DNA from: Candidatus Bacteroides merdavium
GTDB lineage: Bacteria > Bacteroidota > Bacteroidia > Bacteroidales > Bacteroidaceae
Reading direction: 5' to 3'
Assembly: GCA_019116805.1 (NCBI GenBank)
Contig: DXAV01000006.1
Span: forward strand, 1-39,372
Length of the DNA: 39,372 bases
A program made the position numbers and the translations under genes. The notes under the pieces are model-generated. The model saw only the letters and a program-made list of their open reading frames with translations. It ran no database searches and was not told the origin of the DNA. This document shows, one piece after another, positions 1-9,059 of the stretch (its first letter is position 1; every line of letters begins with the position of its first letter).

Positions 1-1
1 C

Positions 2-283
2 AATTCACAAGAGAAATGTGTCAAACAGCACGCAGTGAACCTATATTTATATGTTTTTGATGATTCGATCAGAATCCATCAACCAACAGGGGAAAGTATC
101 CTCCACAATCTGCTTCTATGCTCCATATCAATCACCAACAAAGCCATGAAATTCCAAGTTGAGCCAAACAGTCACCACCATTTTAACACTAGCCTAACTT
201 TTCCAATCGTAACACCTCACGACAAACAACTTCTATTATCTATCGCATATGACCTTACCATAAAATCCAATCAATATGTATAG
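2..283 (+). CDS. Possible 3' end of an unrecognised gene (partial)
   Basis: A plus-strand frame is open from base 2 to a TAG at 281-283, so it could be the C-terminal 93 residues of a gene that begins outside the window. The peptide alternates polar and hydrophobic stretches, as in a beta-rich domain, and ends near LLLSIAYDLTIKSNQYV. I recognise no family. It would converge on the minus-strand DUF1080 gene, whose terminator lies between them. An open frame of this length can arise by chance, so this is a weak call. Confidence 0.25.
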   Translation, partial: NSQEKCVKQHAVNLYLYVFDDSIRIHQPTGESILHNLLLCSISITNKAMKFQVEPNSHHHFNTSLTFPIVTPHDKQLLLSIAYDLTIKSNQYV

Positions 284-368
284 AGATAGTTAAAACCACA
301 TATAGAATAATTCTTGAAGCTTCTACCAGAATCTATATCAATCCAGAAATAGACAAATTAGAATCAAC

Positions 369-399
369 AAAAAAGGGAAGATAATCTGTATATCTTCCC
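369..399 (-). terminator. Intrinsic terminator of the DUF1080 operon
   Basis: The arms GGGAAGATA (375-383) and TATCTTCCC (391-399) form a perfect 9-bp stem with a 7-nt loop. Read on the minus strand, the stem is followed by six T (plus-strand A run 369-374). It lies 22 bases beyond the stop of the DUF1080 gene. Confidence 0.85.
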
Positions 400-420
400 T
401 CACTCACACAATTTATAAAA

Positions 421-1764
421 TCAATTCAAGACCTTTATCTTCACATTCTTAAACCATACTTCATCTCCATGATCTTGCAAAAGGATATTACCATACTCAG
501 CATTACCGAAATTTGGCCAGTTTTTATATTTACTATAAGCGACCAATGCGTTCCACATCTCGTTCTGACGTGTATATTCAATTAATTTTACGCCATTCAA
601 CCAATGTTCAACATGATTACCATTCACAATAATCATAGCAGTATTGAAGTCTTTCTTATTAAAAGGCTTATTAACAGGAGCCGGAATCAAATCATAAAGA
701 GATCCCAGTTTTCGGTTGCCCTTTACTCCTAGTTTTGCATCAGGATGTTTATCATCGTCCAAGATCTGGAACTCACATCCAATGGCAGAGCCCGCACCCT
801 TATTCATTCCCGGATTAACAAAATATTTCACACCACTATTAGCACCTTCAGTAATTTTAAAATCAACCTTCAAAATGAAATTTTTGTATTGCTTGGTAGT
901 TACGATATCACCTCCATTAGCAGATTCCGCACCTCCACTCTTCAGTACCTTTAGAATTCCATTCTCAATTGCCCAGCCTTTTTCAGGAAATGTATTCAAT
1001 TTTGCGCCTCTCCAGCCTTCAGTAGTTTTTCCATCCCAAAGTAGTTTCCAACCATCCTTAGCTTCTTCCGGAGAAATAGTATTAGGAATCACATTGATTT
1101 GCGGAGCCTTCTGATTTGTAACATATCGTTCCACATCAGTCGTACAAATACGAATATTTTTCCATTGGACAGTTTTTCCTTCATTTGATTCATCATAAAT
1201 CGCATGTACCTGTAAAGCGATAAAACCTGCGGGGGTCATATCATCCCATATGCTAGCACAAGGTACTCCATTAATCCAAGTTGAGATAGCATTCCCCACA
1301 GCCTCAACACGAGCTTTGTTCCATTCTCCATGCTTAAAAGCAGTCTGAGCACTCGAATTGAACGTCAACGGATAAAGCCAACTTCGACGAGCTTCATCAT
1401 AAATACCACCCGACCACGCACGCTCAGATGGATCTATTTCGAATTGATAACCATGTACCCGGCCATTCTTATAACTTTTAATACTTTCACTACGCAACTG
1501 AACGCCCGAGTTCAATCCTTCGTCAATTTTAAAATCAAATTCCAGAATAAAATCTCCATAAATATCTTTGGTCGCCAAAAATGTATTGGGGGTACCCATT
1601 TTTGAGATGCCCACAATCGTTCCATCCTCTACTTTAAATTCTGCCTTACCATTCAATTTCTTCCAGCCTTTCAAATTCTTTCCATTAAATAGAGGTTCCC
1701 AATTTTGGGCAGATACACATGACACACAGGCCAAGAATAAAAATAATAATAAATTTCGTCTCAT
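421..1764 (-). CDS. Secreted protein with two DUF1080 (3-keto-disaccharide hydrolase) domains
   Basis: This is a 447-aa exported protein. Residues 1-19 form a signal peptide with likely SPase I cleavage after VSA. Two copies of the DUF1080 concanavalin-like fold follow. The first, about 21-210, begins [13 protein letters not shown]; the second, about 238-447, begins [13 protein letters not shown]. Each copy carries the family's NSGV motif ([16 protein letters not shown]). Family members are known to cleave or hydrate 3-keto glycosides; most are single-domain proteins of about 250 residues, so this is a tandem duplication or fusion. It is the last gene of a four-gene operon with two Gfo/Idh/MocA oxidoreductases, which would supply 3-keto substrates in the periplasm. 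The family is secure; the exact substrate and whether both domains are active are not shown. Confidence 0.9.
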   Translation of the reverse strand: MRRNLLLFLFLACVSCVSAQNWEPLFNGKNLKGWKKLNGKAEFKVEDGTIVGISKMGTPNTFLATKDIYGDFILEFDFKIDEGLNSGVQLRSESIKSYKNGRVHGYQFEIDPSERAWSGGIYDEARRSWLYPLTFNSSAQTAFKHGEWNKARVEAVGNAISTWINGVPCASIWDDMTPAGFIALQVHAIYDESNEGKTVQWKNIRICTTDVERYVTNQKAPQINVIPNTISPEEAKDGWKLLWDGKTTEGWRGAKLNTFPEKGWAIENGILKVLKSGGAESANGGDIVTTKQYKNFILKVDFKITEGANSGVKYFVNPGMNKGAGSAIGCEFQILDDDKHPDAKLGVKGNRKLGSLYDLIPAPVNKPFNKKDFNTAMIIVNGNHVEHWLNGVKLIEYTRQNEMWNALVAYSKYKNWPNFGNAEYGNILLQDHGDEVWFKNVKIKVLN

Positions 1765-1787
1765 TTTAATCTAATTTTTGATACACG

Positions 1788-3206
1788 TTAAAGTCTATAG
1801 AATTCATCCCATCCTTTACGAGGGGGTACACCGGCCAACATGGCATTAGCGAATGCATTGTTTGTAATCTGCTTGGTACGTGGGTCAAAGAACAATTGAG
1901 TATTCAATCGCTGAGCGATAACTCCCAAAGAAAAGACCTGACTCAACACGCCATTAATTTCAAACGGAGAACGTGTCTTTTCCAACCCCATACATGCCAA
2001 TAAGAAGTTCTCAAAATGGTTGGATGGACTTTTGGGCACTTCAGGCAGTTTGTCAGCCATCTCTTTAGCTTTCTCTTCTGGGATAATGGAAAGAGTACTT
2101 CCATGACTTCCTCCCTTGAAAATCAAATCTTTTGTATAAATAATCTTCCCAGGATTCAATTTGGAAACAGGTGTATCCCCCTGATTTGTTGTGGGAATGT
2201 TAGGGTCTAATCCTGAAACGCCATAGCCTGCCGGTATAGGAGGAAGATTATCCAAACCGTCATACCAAGTAATGTCAACAGGAGGCATGCCTTTACGCTG
2301 CGGGAAACGGAAAAGGATCGTTGATGAGTACGGGAAGAAGTAATCATTATGACCATTAGCATACTTCATGGTAACTTCGTAAGGAAGTCCCAATTCCAAG
2401 AATTCATGAACAGTATCCAGAATATGTGCTCCCCAATCACCTAAACATCCCATGCCAAAATCATACCAACAACGCCACTGTCCCAAATGATAATCTTTAT
2501 TATATTCATGATAAGGAGCCGCCATCAACCACGTATCCCAATCCATATCTTTCGGCAATTGTTGTCCTTCCGGGAATTTATATATATTGGTATCCCATTT
2601 ATGCCAACGCCGTGGATTATTCATATGTGCAGTTACCGCAGTAACATCTTTGATAATGCCAGCATCCATCCATGCCTTAAACTGGAAATAATTTGCCTCT
2701 GAATGCCCCTGATTACCAACTTGAGTAACTACGTTAGGACGTTTCAAAGCTGCCTGCATTAACAATTCGGCTTCAAGAAAAGTACGAGCTAGGGGTTTTT
2801 CCACATACACATGCTTACCAGAAGCTAATGCTAACATACTGATTGGAAAATGAGAATGGTCTGGAGTAGCAATTGCAACTGCATCAAATTCCCCCCCAGC
2901 CTTATCGAACATTTGACGGAAATCTCTGAAACGTTTAGCCTTAGGATATTTATTCATTACTTTCTGAGTATGGGGCGCTCCCATATCAACATCACATAAT
3001 GCCACCACTTCAACCATACCGGTGCGTTCAAATTCGCCAATAATCTGTTCACCACGATTTCCAATTCCGATATAGGCAATTTTCACTTTATCTTTAATAT
3101 TTCTTCGCGACGCAGCTGAATTAAGACCCAACATTTCACCTGAGCCAAAAGCCAAACCTGCAGAAGCCAGCCCCATGGTTTTTAGAAAATCTCTTCGTGT
3201 AGTCAT
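1788..3206 (-). CDS. Tat-exported Gfo/Idh/MocA oxidoreductase
   Basis: A 472-aa NAD(P)-dependent sugar oxidoreductase. The N-terminus carries a twin-arginine signal (TRRDFLKTMG, residues 3-12) and a short hydrophobic stretch, which suggests export already folded with cofactor. The Rossmann motif GIGNRG is at 47-52. The family lysine motif EKP is at 136-138. The C-terminal half is the alpha/beta substrate domain with GDWGAH. It lies 23 bp upstream of the DUF1080 gene and 39 bp downstream of a two-TM gene, in one operon. By family and context it probably oxidises a glycoside at C3 to a 3-keto form or reduces the keto sugar after cleavage; the sequence does not say which. It resembles the dehydrogenase pair of the B. 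thetaiotaomicron BT2156-BT2160 operon (recalled, not searched). Confidence 0.88.
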   Translation of the reverse strand: MTTRRDFLKTMGLASAGLAFGSGEMLGLNSAASRRNIKDKVKIAYIGIGNRGEQIIGEFERTGMVEVVALCDVDMGAPHTQKVMNKYPKAKRFRDFRQMFDKAGGEFDAVAIATPDHSHFPISMLALASGKHVYVEKPLARTFLEAELLMQAALKRPNVVTQVGNQGHSEANYFQFKAWMDAGIIKDVTAVTAHMNNPRRWHKWDTNIYKFPEGQQLPKDMDWDTWLMAAPYHEYNKDYHLGQWRCWYDFGMGCLGDWGAHILDTVHEFLELGLPYEVTMKYANGHNDYFFPYSSTILFRFPQRKGMPPVDITWYDGLDNLPPIPAGYGVSGLDPNIPTTNQGDTPVSKLNPGKIIYTKDLIFKGGSHGSTLSIIPEEKAKEMADKLPEVPKSPSNHFENFLLACMGLEKTRSPFEINGVLSQVFSLGVIAQRLNTQLFFDPRTKQITNNAFANAMLAGVPPRKGWDEFYRL

Positions 3207-3245
3207 AAGTTTATCTTTTAACAGTTAATATTTCTTTTAAGTTCT

Positions 3246-3488
3246 TTACTTTGATTTTGAAAGAACCAGTTTTTTAATTCCATAATAAAAAATACGCAGA
3301 AATGCCCATATCATATATAAAATACAAGAAAATATAATGACATAAAATATCGATGTAAACAATTCTACGTAGGACGTTTTATAAGTAACTATAGCATATA
3401 AATTAAGTAAATTGGCAATCACAAAACATACCAACCATGAGAACAATTCATTTCTTTTTCTACGCGCAGTAATAAGTGTGTCTTTCAT
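3246..3488 (-). CDS. Small inner-membrane protein with two transmembrane segments
   Basis: An 80-aa protein with a basic N-terminus (ARRKRNE), hydrophobic helices at about 16-35 and 44-67, and a basic C-terminus, so both ends are probably cytoplasmic. No enzymatic motif is visible. Its ATG overlaps the TGA of the upstream oxidoreductase (ATGA, 3485-3488), which implies translational coupling and supports it as a real gene. Its place between two exported oxidoreductases suggests a role in anchoring them or passing electrons or cofactor to them, but that is only inference. It resembles small 2TM proteins seen in Bacteroides; I cannot name a family. Confidence 0.75.
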   Translation of the reverse strand: MKDTLITARRKRNELFSWLVCFVIANLLNLYAIVTYKTSYVELFTSIFYVIIFSCILYMIWAFLRIFYYGIKKLVLSKSK

Positions 3489-4777
3489 AATGTTGTTGAT
3501 GTTTTAGTCTGATGATTGAGGTAATTAATTTTAAATTCTTCAGGAAAATACAGAGTCTTTTCTTCTTGTAAAGCCCGATCACCAAGCAGGCAGAGCATAC
3601 TAGCATAATATCCTTCTTCTGCTATACGAACAGGTTGCTTCTCTGTAATGGCCGCCTCCACAAAAGCTTCCAACAAAAGCGAAGTACCGTCAGACTTAGG
3701 TCGCTCACCTAAAATAAACTCACCCGTATTTTCATTTGCCGTTTCAGGAGCCCAACTAGTACCTGCAAACGGAAGAGAATCAAAGACTTTATTTTCCCAA
3801 TCATTAATCATTTGTAAGAAACCTGGAGCTGGAGGAATATTTTCAAAATAGTATTTTCCTTTTTCCGGCTCGATTGTTCCAAGATTACCTAATATCTGTT
3901 CCTCCAATCCATAAAATTTATTAGAAATAACAGAATCAAACGTCATCTTCACGCCATCATCAAATACATATATGCAACTCACATTATCATAAACTTCCCT
4001 ACCATCTTTCCAGAACGTAATCGCGCCATGCCCCATTACTTTTTCGGGAAGTCTCTGCAAAGCCCAACTACCGATCTGCAACTGATGACAGGCCAATTCT
4101 GTCATCAATCCCTTAGAATATTCACGATACAGACGCCAATTTATCAGTCTTTCCAATTCAGGTGAAGGTACACTTCTTCTCCAATCTCCATTCCTATTCC
4201 AAAAAGTATGAATCGCACTTATTTCACCAAATATACCTTGATGAATCATTTCCATAGCCTTGATATATCGTGGATCAAAAAGCCTTTGTTGACCTGTAAA
4301 AAATATAAGTCCTGTTTCTTTATGCTTCTGATACATACGATAACATTCTTCCATGGTATATCCTATCGACTTTTCACAGAAAACATGTTTGCCTGCATCA
4401 AATGCATCCAATACTATCTGACAATGAGTGTTGAGAGGAGTGGCGACCAAGACCGCATCAATCTGTTTTTCTTCCAATAGTTTCCGATAGTCTGTATAGG
4501 TTCTAGCTTTCGGAACAAGTTTTAAAGCCTCATCAATAGATGGCTGATAAATATCACATAACGCAACTATCTCCACTTTGGGGTTCTTAACCAGGAAACT
4601 CATTAAGAAACGCCCTCTGGAACCAGGACCAATGATTGCCAACCGACACTTTTCATGGGAAGTTTCCAACACTTCTGAGAATGCAGAGAGCCAAGGACTG
4701 GCCGACAACAAGACTCCAGCTCCCAGCATTCCGATATTTTTTAAGAATTCTCTTCTATTGATAGATTCCATTTCCAT
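3485..4777 (-). CDS. Second Tat-exported Gfo/Idh/MocA oxidoreductase (EKS variant)
   Basis: A 430-aa oxidoreductase and first gene of the four-gene operon. I start it at 4777 (MEMES); an ATG at 4771 is also possible. A longer frame from 4819 is open, but a Bacteroides -7 box (TAATTTTG, minus strand of 4799-4806) lies downstream of that codon, so the longer form would start before its own transcript. The Tat signal is NRREFLKNIG (residues 7-16). The Rossmann motif is GPGSRG (50-55). The catalytic-lysine motif reads EKS (135-137) in place of EKP; the lysine is kept. It is only distantly like the other oxidoreductase of the operon, so the two probably have different substrates or carry out opposite redox steps. 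Confidence 0.86.
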   Translation of the reverse strand: MEMESINRREFLKNIGMLGAGVLLSASPWLSAFSEVLETSHEKCRLAIIGPGSRGRFLMSFLVKNPKVEIVALCDIYQPSIDEALKLVPKARTYTDYRKLLEEKQIDAVLVATPLNTHCQIVLDAFDAGKHVFCEKSIGYTMEECYRMYQKHKETGLIFFTGQQRLFDPRYIKAMEMIHQGIFGEISAIHTFWNRNGDWRRSVPSPELERLINWRLYREYSKGLMTELACHQLQIGSWALQRLPEKVMGHGAITFWKDGREVYDNVSCIYVFDDGVKMTFDSVISNKFYGLEEQILGNLGTIEPEKGKYYFENIPPAPGFLQMINDWENKVFDSLPFAGTSWAPETANENTGEFILGERPKSDGTSLLLEAFVEAAITEKQPVRIAEEGYYASMLCLLGDRALQEEKTLYFPEEFKINYLNHQTKTSTTL

Positions 4778-4798
4778 ATTATGCGAAAATTTTGCGAC

Positions 4799-4806
4799 CA
4801 AAATTA
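4799..4806 (-). promoter_or_regulatory. -7 box for the oxidoreductase-DUF1080 operon
   Basis: The minus strand reads TAATTTTG, a full match to the Bacteroides -7 consensus TAnnTTTG, 21 bases before the ATG at 4777. No clear -33 TTTG is visible. It would give the operon a promoter of its own, separate from the HTCS gene. Confidence 0.5.
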
Positions 4807-4871
4807 GTAGGAAAAACAATAGAGGAATAAAACTATTCTGTCAAACCATATAAGAATAGTTCCAGGACTGA

Positions 4872-7800
4872 TTATTTTTCTTTGATGAAGTCTTTCGGCA
4901 AAACTCCAAATTGATCACGAAAGCATTTCGCAAAATAGGATGGTGTACTAAAACCAACCATGTAACAAACTTCGTTCACTCTTCCCTCGCCATCTTTTAA
5001 CAACTGAGCCGCTTTTTTCAATCGTTCCAGTCGAATATATTCATTAGGGGTCATTCCTAACACACCTTTAATTTTACGATTAAGACTCGACCGGCTCATA
5101 CTTAATTGGCTTATCATATCATCCAAACAGAAATCGGGATTCTGCATATTATTTATCACCAGATCTTTCAGCTTTTTAAGAAAATCCTCATCAGCTTTAT
5201 TCATAGCAACACTAGAAGATTGTGCAAACGGAGAATGCAAAAAAGCCTGCCGAAGCTTATCACGGCTGTTTAATAGATTAGAGACACAAGCCTTTAAATA
5301 TTCTACAGAAAATGGTTTCTCAATATATGCATCTGCCCCCATTTTCATTCCTTCTATCTTGGCCTGAAGAGTAGTCTTGGCTGTAAGCAATATAAAAGGT
5401 ATATGACTATAATCCAATCTCCCCTTTAAATATTCGCACAACTCCAGTCCATCCATCTCAGGCATCATAATATCAGAGATTACAAGATTTATCACATTTT
5501 CTTCCAATACTTTAATAGCCTCCACTCCATTTATTGCCGACAAAACATGATATTGTGCAGACAATTGTTTGACTATGAACATCTGCATTTCTACACTGTC
5601 TTCCACTATCAGCACGGTGGGCAAGGACCTTTCTAAACTTACCTCAACTTCTTCATTAGCCAACCCTTCCTTATCCAGTACCAACTTCTCCTGCTCTACA
5701 TTTATCGTATTAGCATGCTTAATGGGAAGCTGGAGCCTGAAGCAATTCTCTTCCAGGCTATCTCCCATACATAATGTTCCTCCATGAAGTTCTGCCAATG
5801 ATCTTGCCAATGGCAATCCAATACCTGTACCAGAAACTATGCGATGTTTTTCTGAAGAATATTGTGCAAAGGGTTGAAAAATATATTCCCGTTTATCCGA
5901 TGGAACAATAAGTCCATCATTGCATATTTCAAAGACCATCAGATCTTCGTTCACAAAAAGTTTAATCCGGATATAACTATCTGCATACTTAACACTATTA
6001 GTAAGCAAATTGCTAATCATTTTCGTTAATCCCTCTTTATCAGCTGAAACAATCAGACAATCGGGCATTTCTATACTCTGTGTCAAACCTCTCTCACGAA
6101 TCAAAGGTTCAAATCGCTTGCATATCTTTCTTAACAGATCTGTCACATTACATTCCACAAAGCTGAGTTGAAATCCCTGCGACTCTGTCTTACGGAAATC
6201 TAGCAATTGATTAATAAGCTCCAACAATCTATTTGTATTCAAATCCATCGTCTCCAAATCATCACGGACCTCTTGCGGCAGCCTTTTAGACAATAATACA
6301 TTCTCCAACGGACTTTTGATTAAAGTAAGTGGAGTTCGTATTTCATGAGCCAGATTTGTAAAGAATTTGATTTTAGATTGATAGAGTTCACGTTCTTTCT
6401 CACGCTCAAATTTTTCCATCATAGCAATCTGTCTGCGCGATGCTTTCATTCGGATGATTCTGATAATCACAAACAGCAGGGACAATCCTAAAAGAACATA
6501 AACTATATAAGCCCACACAGTCAAATAAAATGGAGGACGGATATAAATATGAAGAGTACGTACAACATCATTCAATCGACCATTTCCATTAGCTCCTTTA
6601 ACATACAACGTATAATGACCATAGGGTAAATTGGAATAGGTTATTAGAGCATTCCGTCCCAACAAATACCATTCCCGATCAAAACCTTCCAGTCGATACA
6701 TAAAACTATCCATCTCCGGTGCTTGATAACTTAAGGCGGCAACCTGAAATGCAAAAGAATTTTGATCTGCAGCTAATTCTATTTGATCCACATAAGTTAT
6801 ACTCTCCTTCAATGGACTTCCTGGAGTATTCACCAAACAAAGTTCATTAAAAAGATAGAAATCTGTAATGACAATTGGAGGTTGATTAGGATCTTCCCTA
6901 AACGTTTCCGGATTAAACTTTACCAGCCCATTAATACTGCCTAAATATATATTACCAGTTTTGTCGCAAAACCCAGATTGGAAATTAAACTGATTACTCA
7001 ATAATCCATTAGCAGTTGTATAAACATGCATGGTCTCTTCGATCGGATTGAAACAAACCAACCCCTTATTCGTCGTAATCCAAAGATTGCCTTTCGCGTC
7101 TTCCACCATCTTATAGGTCACATTATTAGGAAGCCCTTTCGACATATCATAACGTGTAAAAGTATCTGTATCGGGATTATAACGACAAAAACCTTTACCC
7201 TGAGTCATGAACCATAAACACTTCCTGCTATCTTCATAGATTGAAATAACTTTATTATAAGCCAAAGACGTGGAGTCTCTATCATTCGCCAGATAATTCT
7301 TCCATCTACCCGAGTTCACATCGTAGCTGTATATCCCATTAGCATAAGTAGCAAACCACAAAATGCCATTATGATCTTCCAAAATATCATATACAAATCG
7401 ATTTCCCATCTGGGAAATACGGACAAAATCATCAGTCGAACGATTATACTTCAACAATCCCAATGTAGTTCCAATCCAAATATCCCCAGAACGGGTCTTA
7501 TAAATAGAAAAAGCATCATTTGCAGTCGATGAATAATTTTCATTTTCTTTGGAATAGTGCTTCACTCGCTTAGTCCGTAAATCGATACGGTTCAAGCCTC
7601 CGGAGAAAGTTCCTACCCACAATTCATCACCATCCAAACAAAGGCCATGAATATTTTTATAAATATCTGGATGATTGAAAGGCTTTATCTCACCTGTGGA
7701 GGGTATATAATTGAATAGACCTTTATCCTCTGTTCCAATCCACAAGGTTCCATCGTTTCCCTCACAGATTTCCCTAATCCGGCGCCCGAAAAACTGAAGG

Positions 7801-8819
7801 CCATCCCTCGGATAATATTTCTCAAAATAGGTCCATTGATAGGGATAATAATTCACTCCTCCAAAATAAGAACCAACCCACATTCCATTCTCACGATCAC
7901 GATAAATAGAGTATATAGCATTATCTGCCAATGCATAAGGATCATCCTGATCAGATACTGTTATATGGGTAATATGTCTGTTTGTAAGATTATATATATA
8001 CAATCCCGTTTCAGTTCCAATCCACAATTCGTTATCCGACTTGAATTGCAGGGTACGTACAAAAGCTGTCAATATTTTGTATGATTCATTATTATCCAAA
8101 TTCACCTCAGTCAATCCATCAGCTGTTGCCACATAAAGTAAATTTCCATTACCTTTCAAGATACAGTTAACTATATCATTCTTAAAAACTTCAACCCCAT
8201 CAGCATTTTTAAAAGGGTATAAAGAAAAGGCAGATCCTGATTTTGTATAATAATAAAGATTATCAGAATATAATCCCAACCAACAATCGTCCTTGTCCAT
8301 CCAAAAGCAAGTAATGTTAGCGATATTCTCACGATTGAATGAGATGTGTAATTTTTTATCAATCGTAAAACAGAAAAGTCCCTGATTTTCAACAGAGATC
8401 CAAATATTCCCTTCCGTATCATCGCCAATCATAGTCACAAAATCATGAATGACAATTCCTTCATCCGTCATTTCTTTAAAAGCTGTAAAAGAATCCGATA
8501 AAGGATGATAGATATAGACTCCACCATCAGTACCTATCCAAAGATTGCCTTCGGCATCTTCATAAAAAGCTGTAATAAAACTGCGCCCCAGTTTCGAATT
8601 TTCATTATTATAAATACGAAAAGAATGCCCATCATAACGATTCAAACCATCTTTGGTTCCAATCCACATAAAGCCCATATGATCTTGGAACACCCTATTC
8701 ACAGAGTTTTGAGAAAGACCATTTCTAATATCTATCGTTCTGAAACAATAGTCTATCTTTTGGCCGGAAGTTAAAGCTAAATTTCCGAATAACAGAAACA
8801 AAAAAAGGACAATTCTCAT
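4872..8819 (-). CDS. Hybrid two-component system regulator (HTCS)
   Basis: A one-protein sensor and transcription factor of 1315 aa. I start it at 8819 (MRIVLFLF), which gives a clean signal peptide ending near TSGQ; the frame is open 18 codons further upstream. A periplasmic two-component propeller follows, with repeats of the type GMWVG, LWIGT and IWIGTTLGLLKYN, then a Y_Y_Y domain and a transmembrane helix at about 765-790. The histidine kinase core has AHEIRTPL with His825, an ATP-binding domain with the N box near 930-945, a receiver with VISDIMMPEMDG (Asp1116), and a C-terminal AraC-type helix-turn-helix. HTCS proteins bind a sugar in the periplasm and activate adjacent carbohydrate genes. 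It probably controls the GH2-GH43 genes and the oxidoreductase operon that flank it. The ligand is unknown. Confidence 0.95.
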   Translation of the reverse strand: MRIVLFLFLLFGNLALTSGQKIDYCFRTIDIRNGLSQNSVNRVFQDHMGFMWIGTKDGLNRYDGHSFRIYNNENSKLGRSFITAFYEDAEGNLWIGTDGGVYIYHPLSDSFTAFKEMTDEGIVIHDFVTMIGDDTEGNIWISVENQGLFCFTIDKKLHISFNRENIANITCFWMDKDDCWLGLYSDNLYYYTKSGSAFSLYPFKNADGVEVFKNDIVNCILKGNGNLLYVATADGLTEVNLDNNESYKILTAFVRTLQFKSDNELWIGTETGLYIYNLTNRHITHITVSDQDDPYALADNAIYSIYRDRENGMWVGSYFGGVNYYPYQWTYFEKYYPRDGLQFFGRRIREICEGNDGTLWIGTEDKGLFNYIPSTGEIKPFNHPDIYKNIHGLCLDGDELWVGTFSGGLNRIDLRTKRVKHYSKENENYSSTANDAFSIYKTRSGDIWIGTTLGLLKYNRSTDDFVRISQMGNRFVYDILEDHNGILWFATYANGIYSYDVNSGRWKNYLANDRDSTSLAYNKVISIYEDSRKCLWFMTQGKGFCRYNPDTDTFTRYDMSKGLPNNVTYKMVEDAKGNLWITTNKGLVCFNPIEETMHVYTTANGLLSNQFNFQSGFCDKTGNIYLGSINGLVKFNPETFREDPNQPPIVITDFYLFNELCLVNTPGSPLKESITYVDQIELAADQNSFAFQVAALSYQAPEMDSFMYRLEGFDREWYLLGRNALITYSNLPYGHYTLYVKGANGNGRLNDVVRTLHIYIRPPFYLTVWAYIVYVLLGLSLLFVIIRIIRMKASRRQIAMMEKFEREKERELYQSKIKFFTNLAHEIRTPLTLIKSPLENVLLSKRLPQEVRDDLETMDLNTNRLLELINQLLDFRKTESQGFQLSFVECNVTDLLRKICKRFEPLIRERGLTQSIEMPDCLIVSADKEGLTKMISNLLTNSVKYADSYIRIKLFVNEDLMVFEICNDGLIVPSDKREYIFQPFAQYSSEKHRIVSGTGIGLPLARSLAELHGGTLCMGDSLEENCFRLQLPIKHANTINVEQEKLVLDKEGLANEEVEVSLERSLPTVLIVEDSVEMQMFIVKQLSAQYHVLSAINGVEAIKVLEENVINLVISDIMMPEMDGLELCEYLKGRLDYSHIPFILLTAKTTLQAKIEGMKMGADAYIEKPFSVEYLKACVSNLLNSRDKLRQAFLHSPFAQSSSVAMNKADEDFLKKLKDLVINNMQNPDFCLDDMISQLSMSRSSLNRKIKGVLGMTPNEYIRLERLKKAAQLLKDGEGRVNEVCYMVGFSTPSYFAKCFRDQFGVLPKDFIKEK

Positions 8820-8969
8820 ACACTTTTTTTCATAGCTGATCCACATAAGTGACACACAAATATTACATAACATGATTCTAATATTCTAACTTCCCTCTCA
8901 CACAGCCACTCTGGCTTCAACAAGATAATATGGCAATTATTTACATTATTACGTTAATCATAAATAACA

Positions 8970-8977
8970 CAAAAGTA
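8970..8977 (-). promoter_or_regulatory. Candidate -7 box for the HTCS gene
   Basis: The minus strand reads TACTTTTG (consensus TAnnTTTG), about 150 bases before the HTCS start at 8819. The -33 region is only a weak match. The 240 bases between the GH43 stop and the HTCS start show nothing else clear. Confidence 0.4.
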
Positions 8978-9059
8978 CAACATTACCTGAGAAAACATAA
9001 AGTCGTCTCAATAAAAAAGATTGTTAAACATGATTAAACTACAGAACATAATACAAGAC

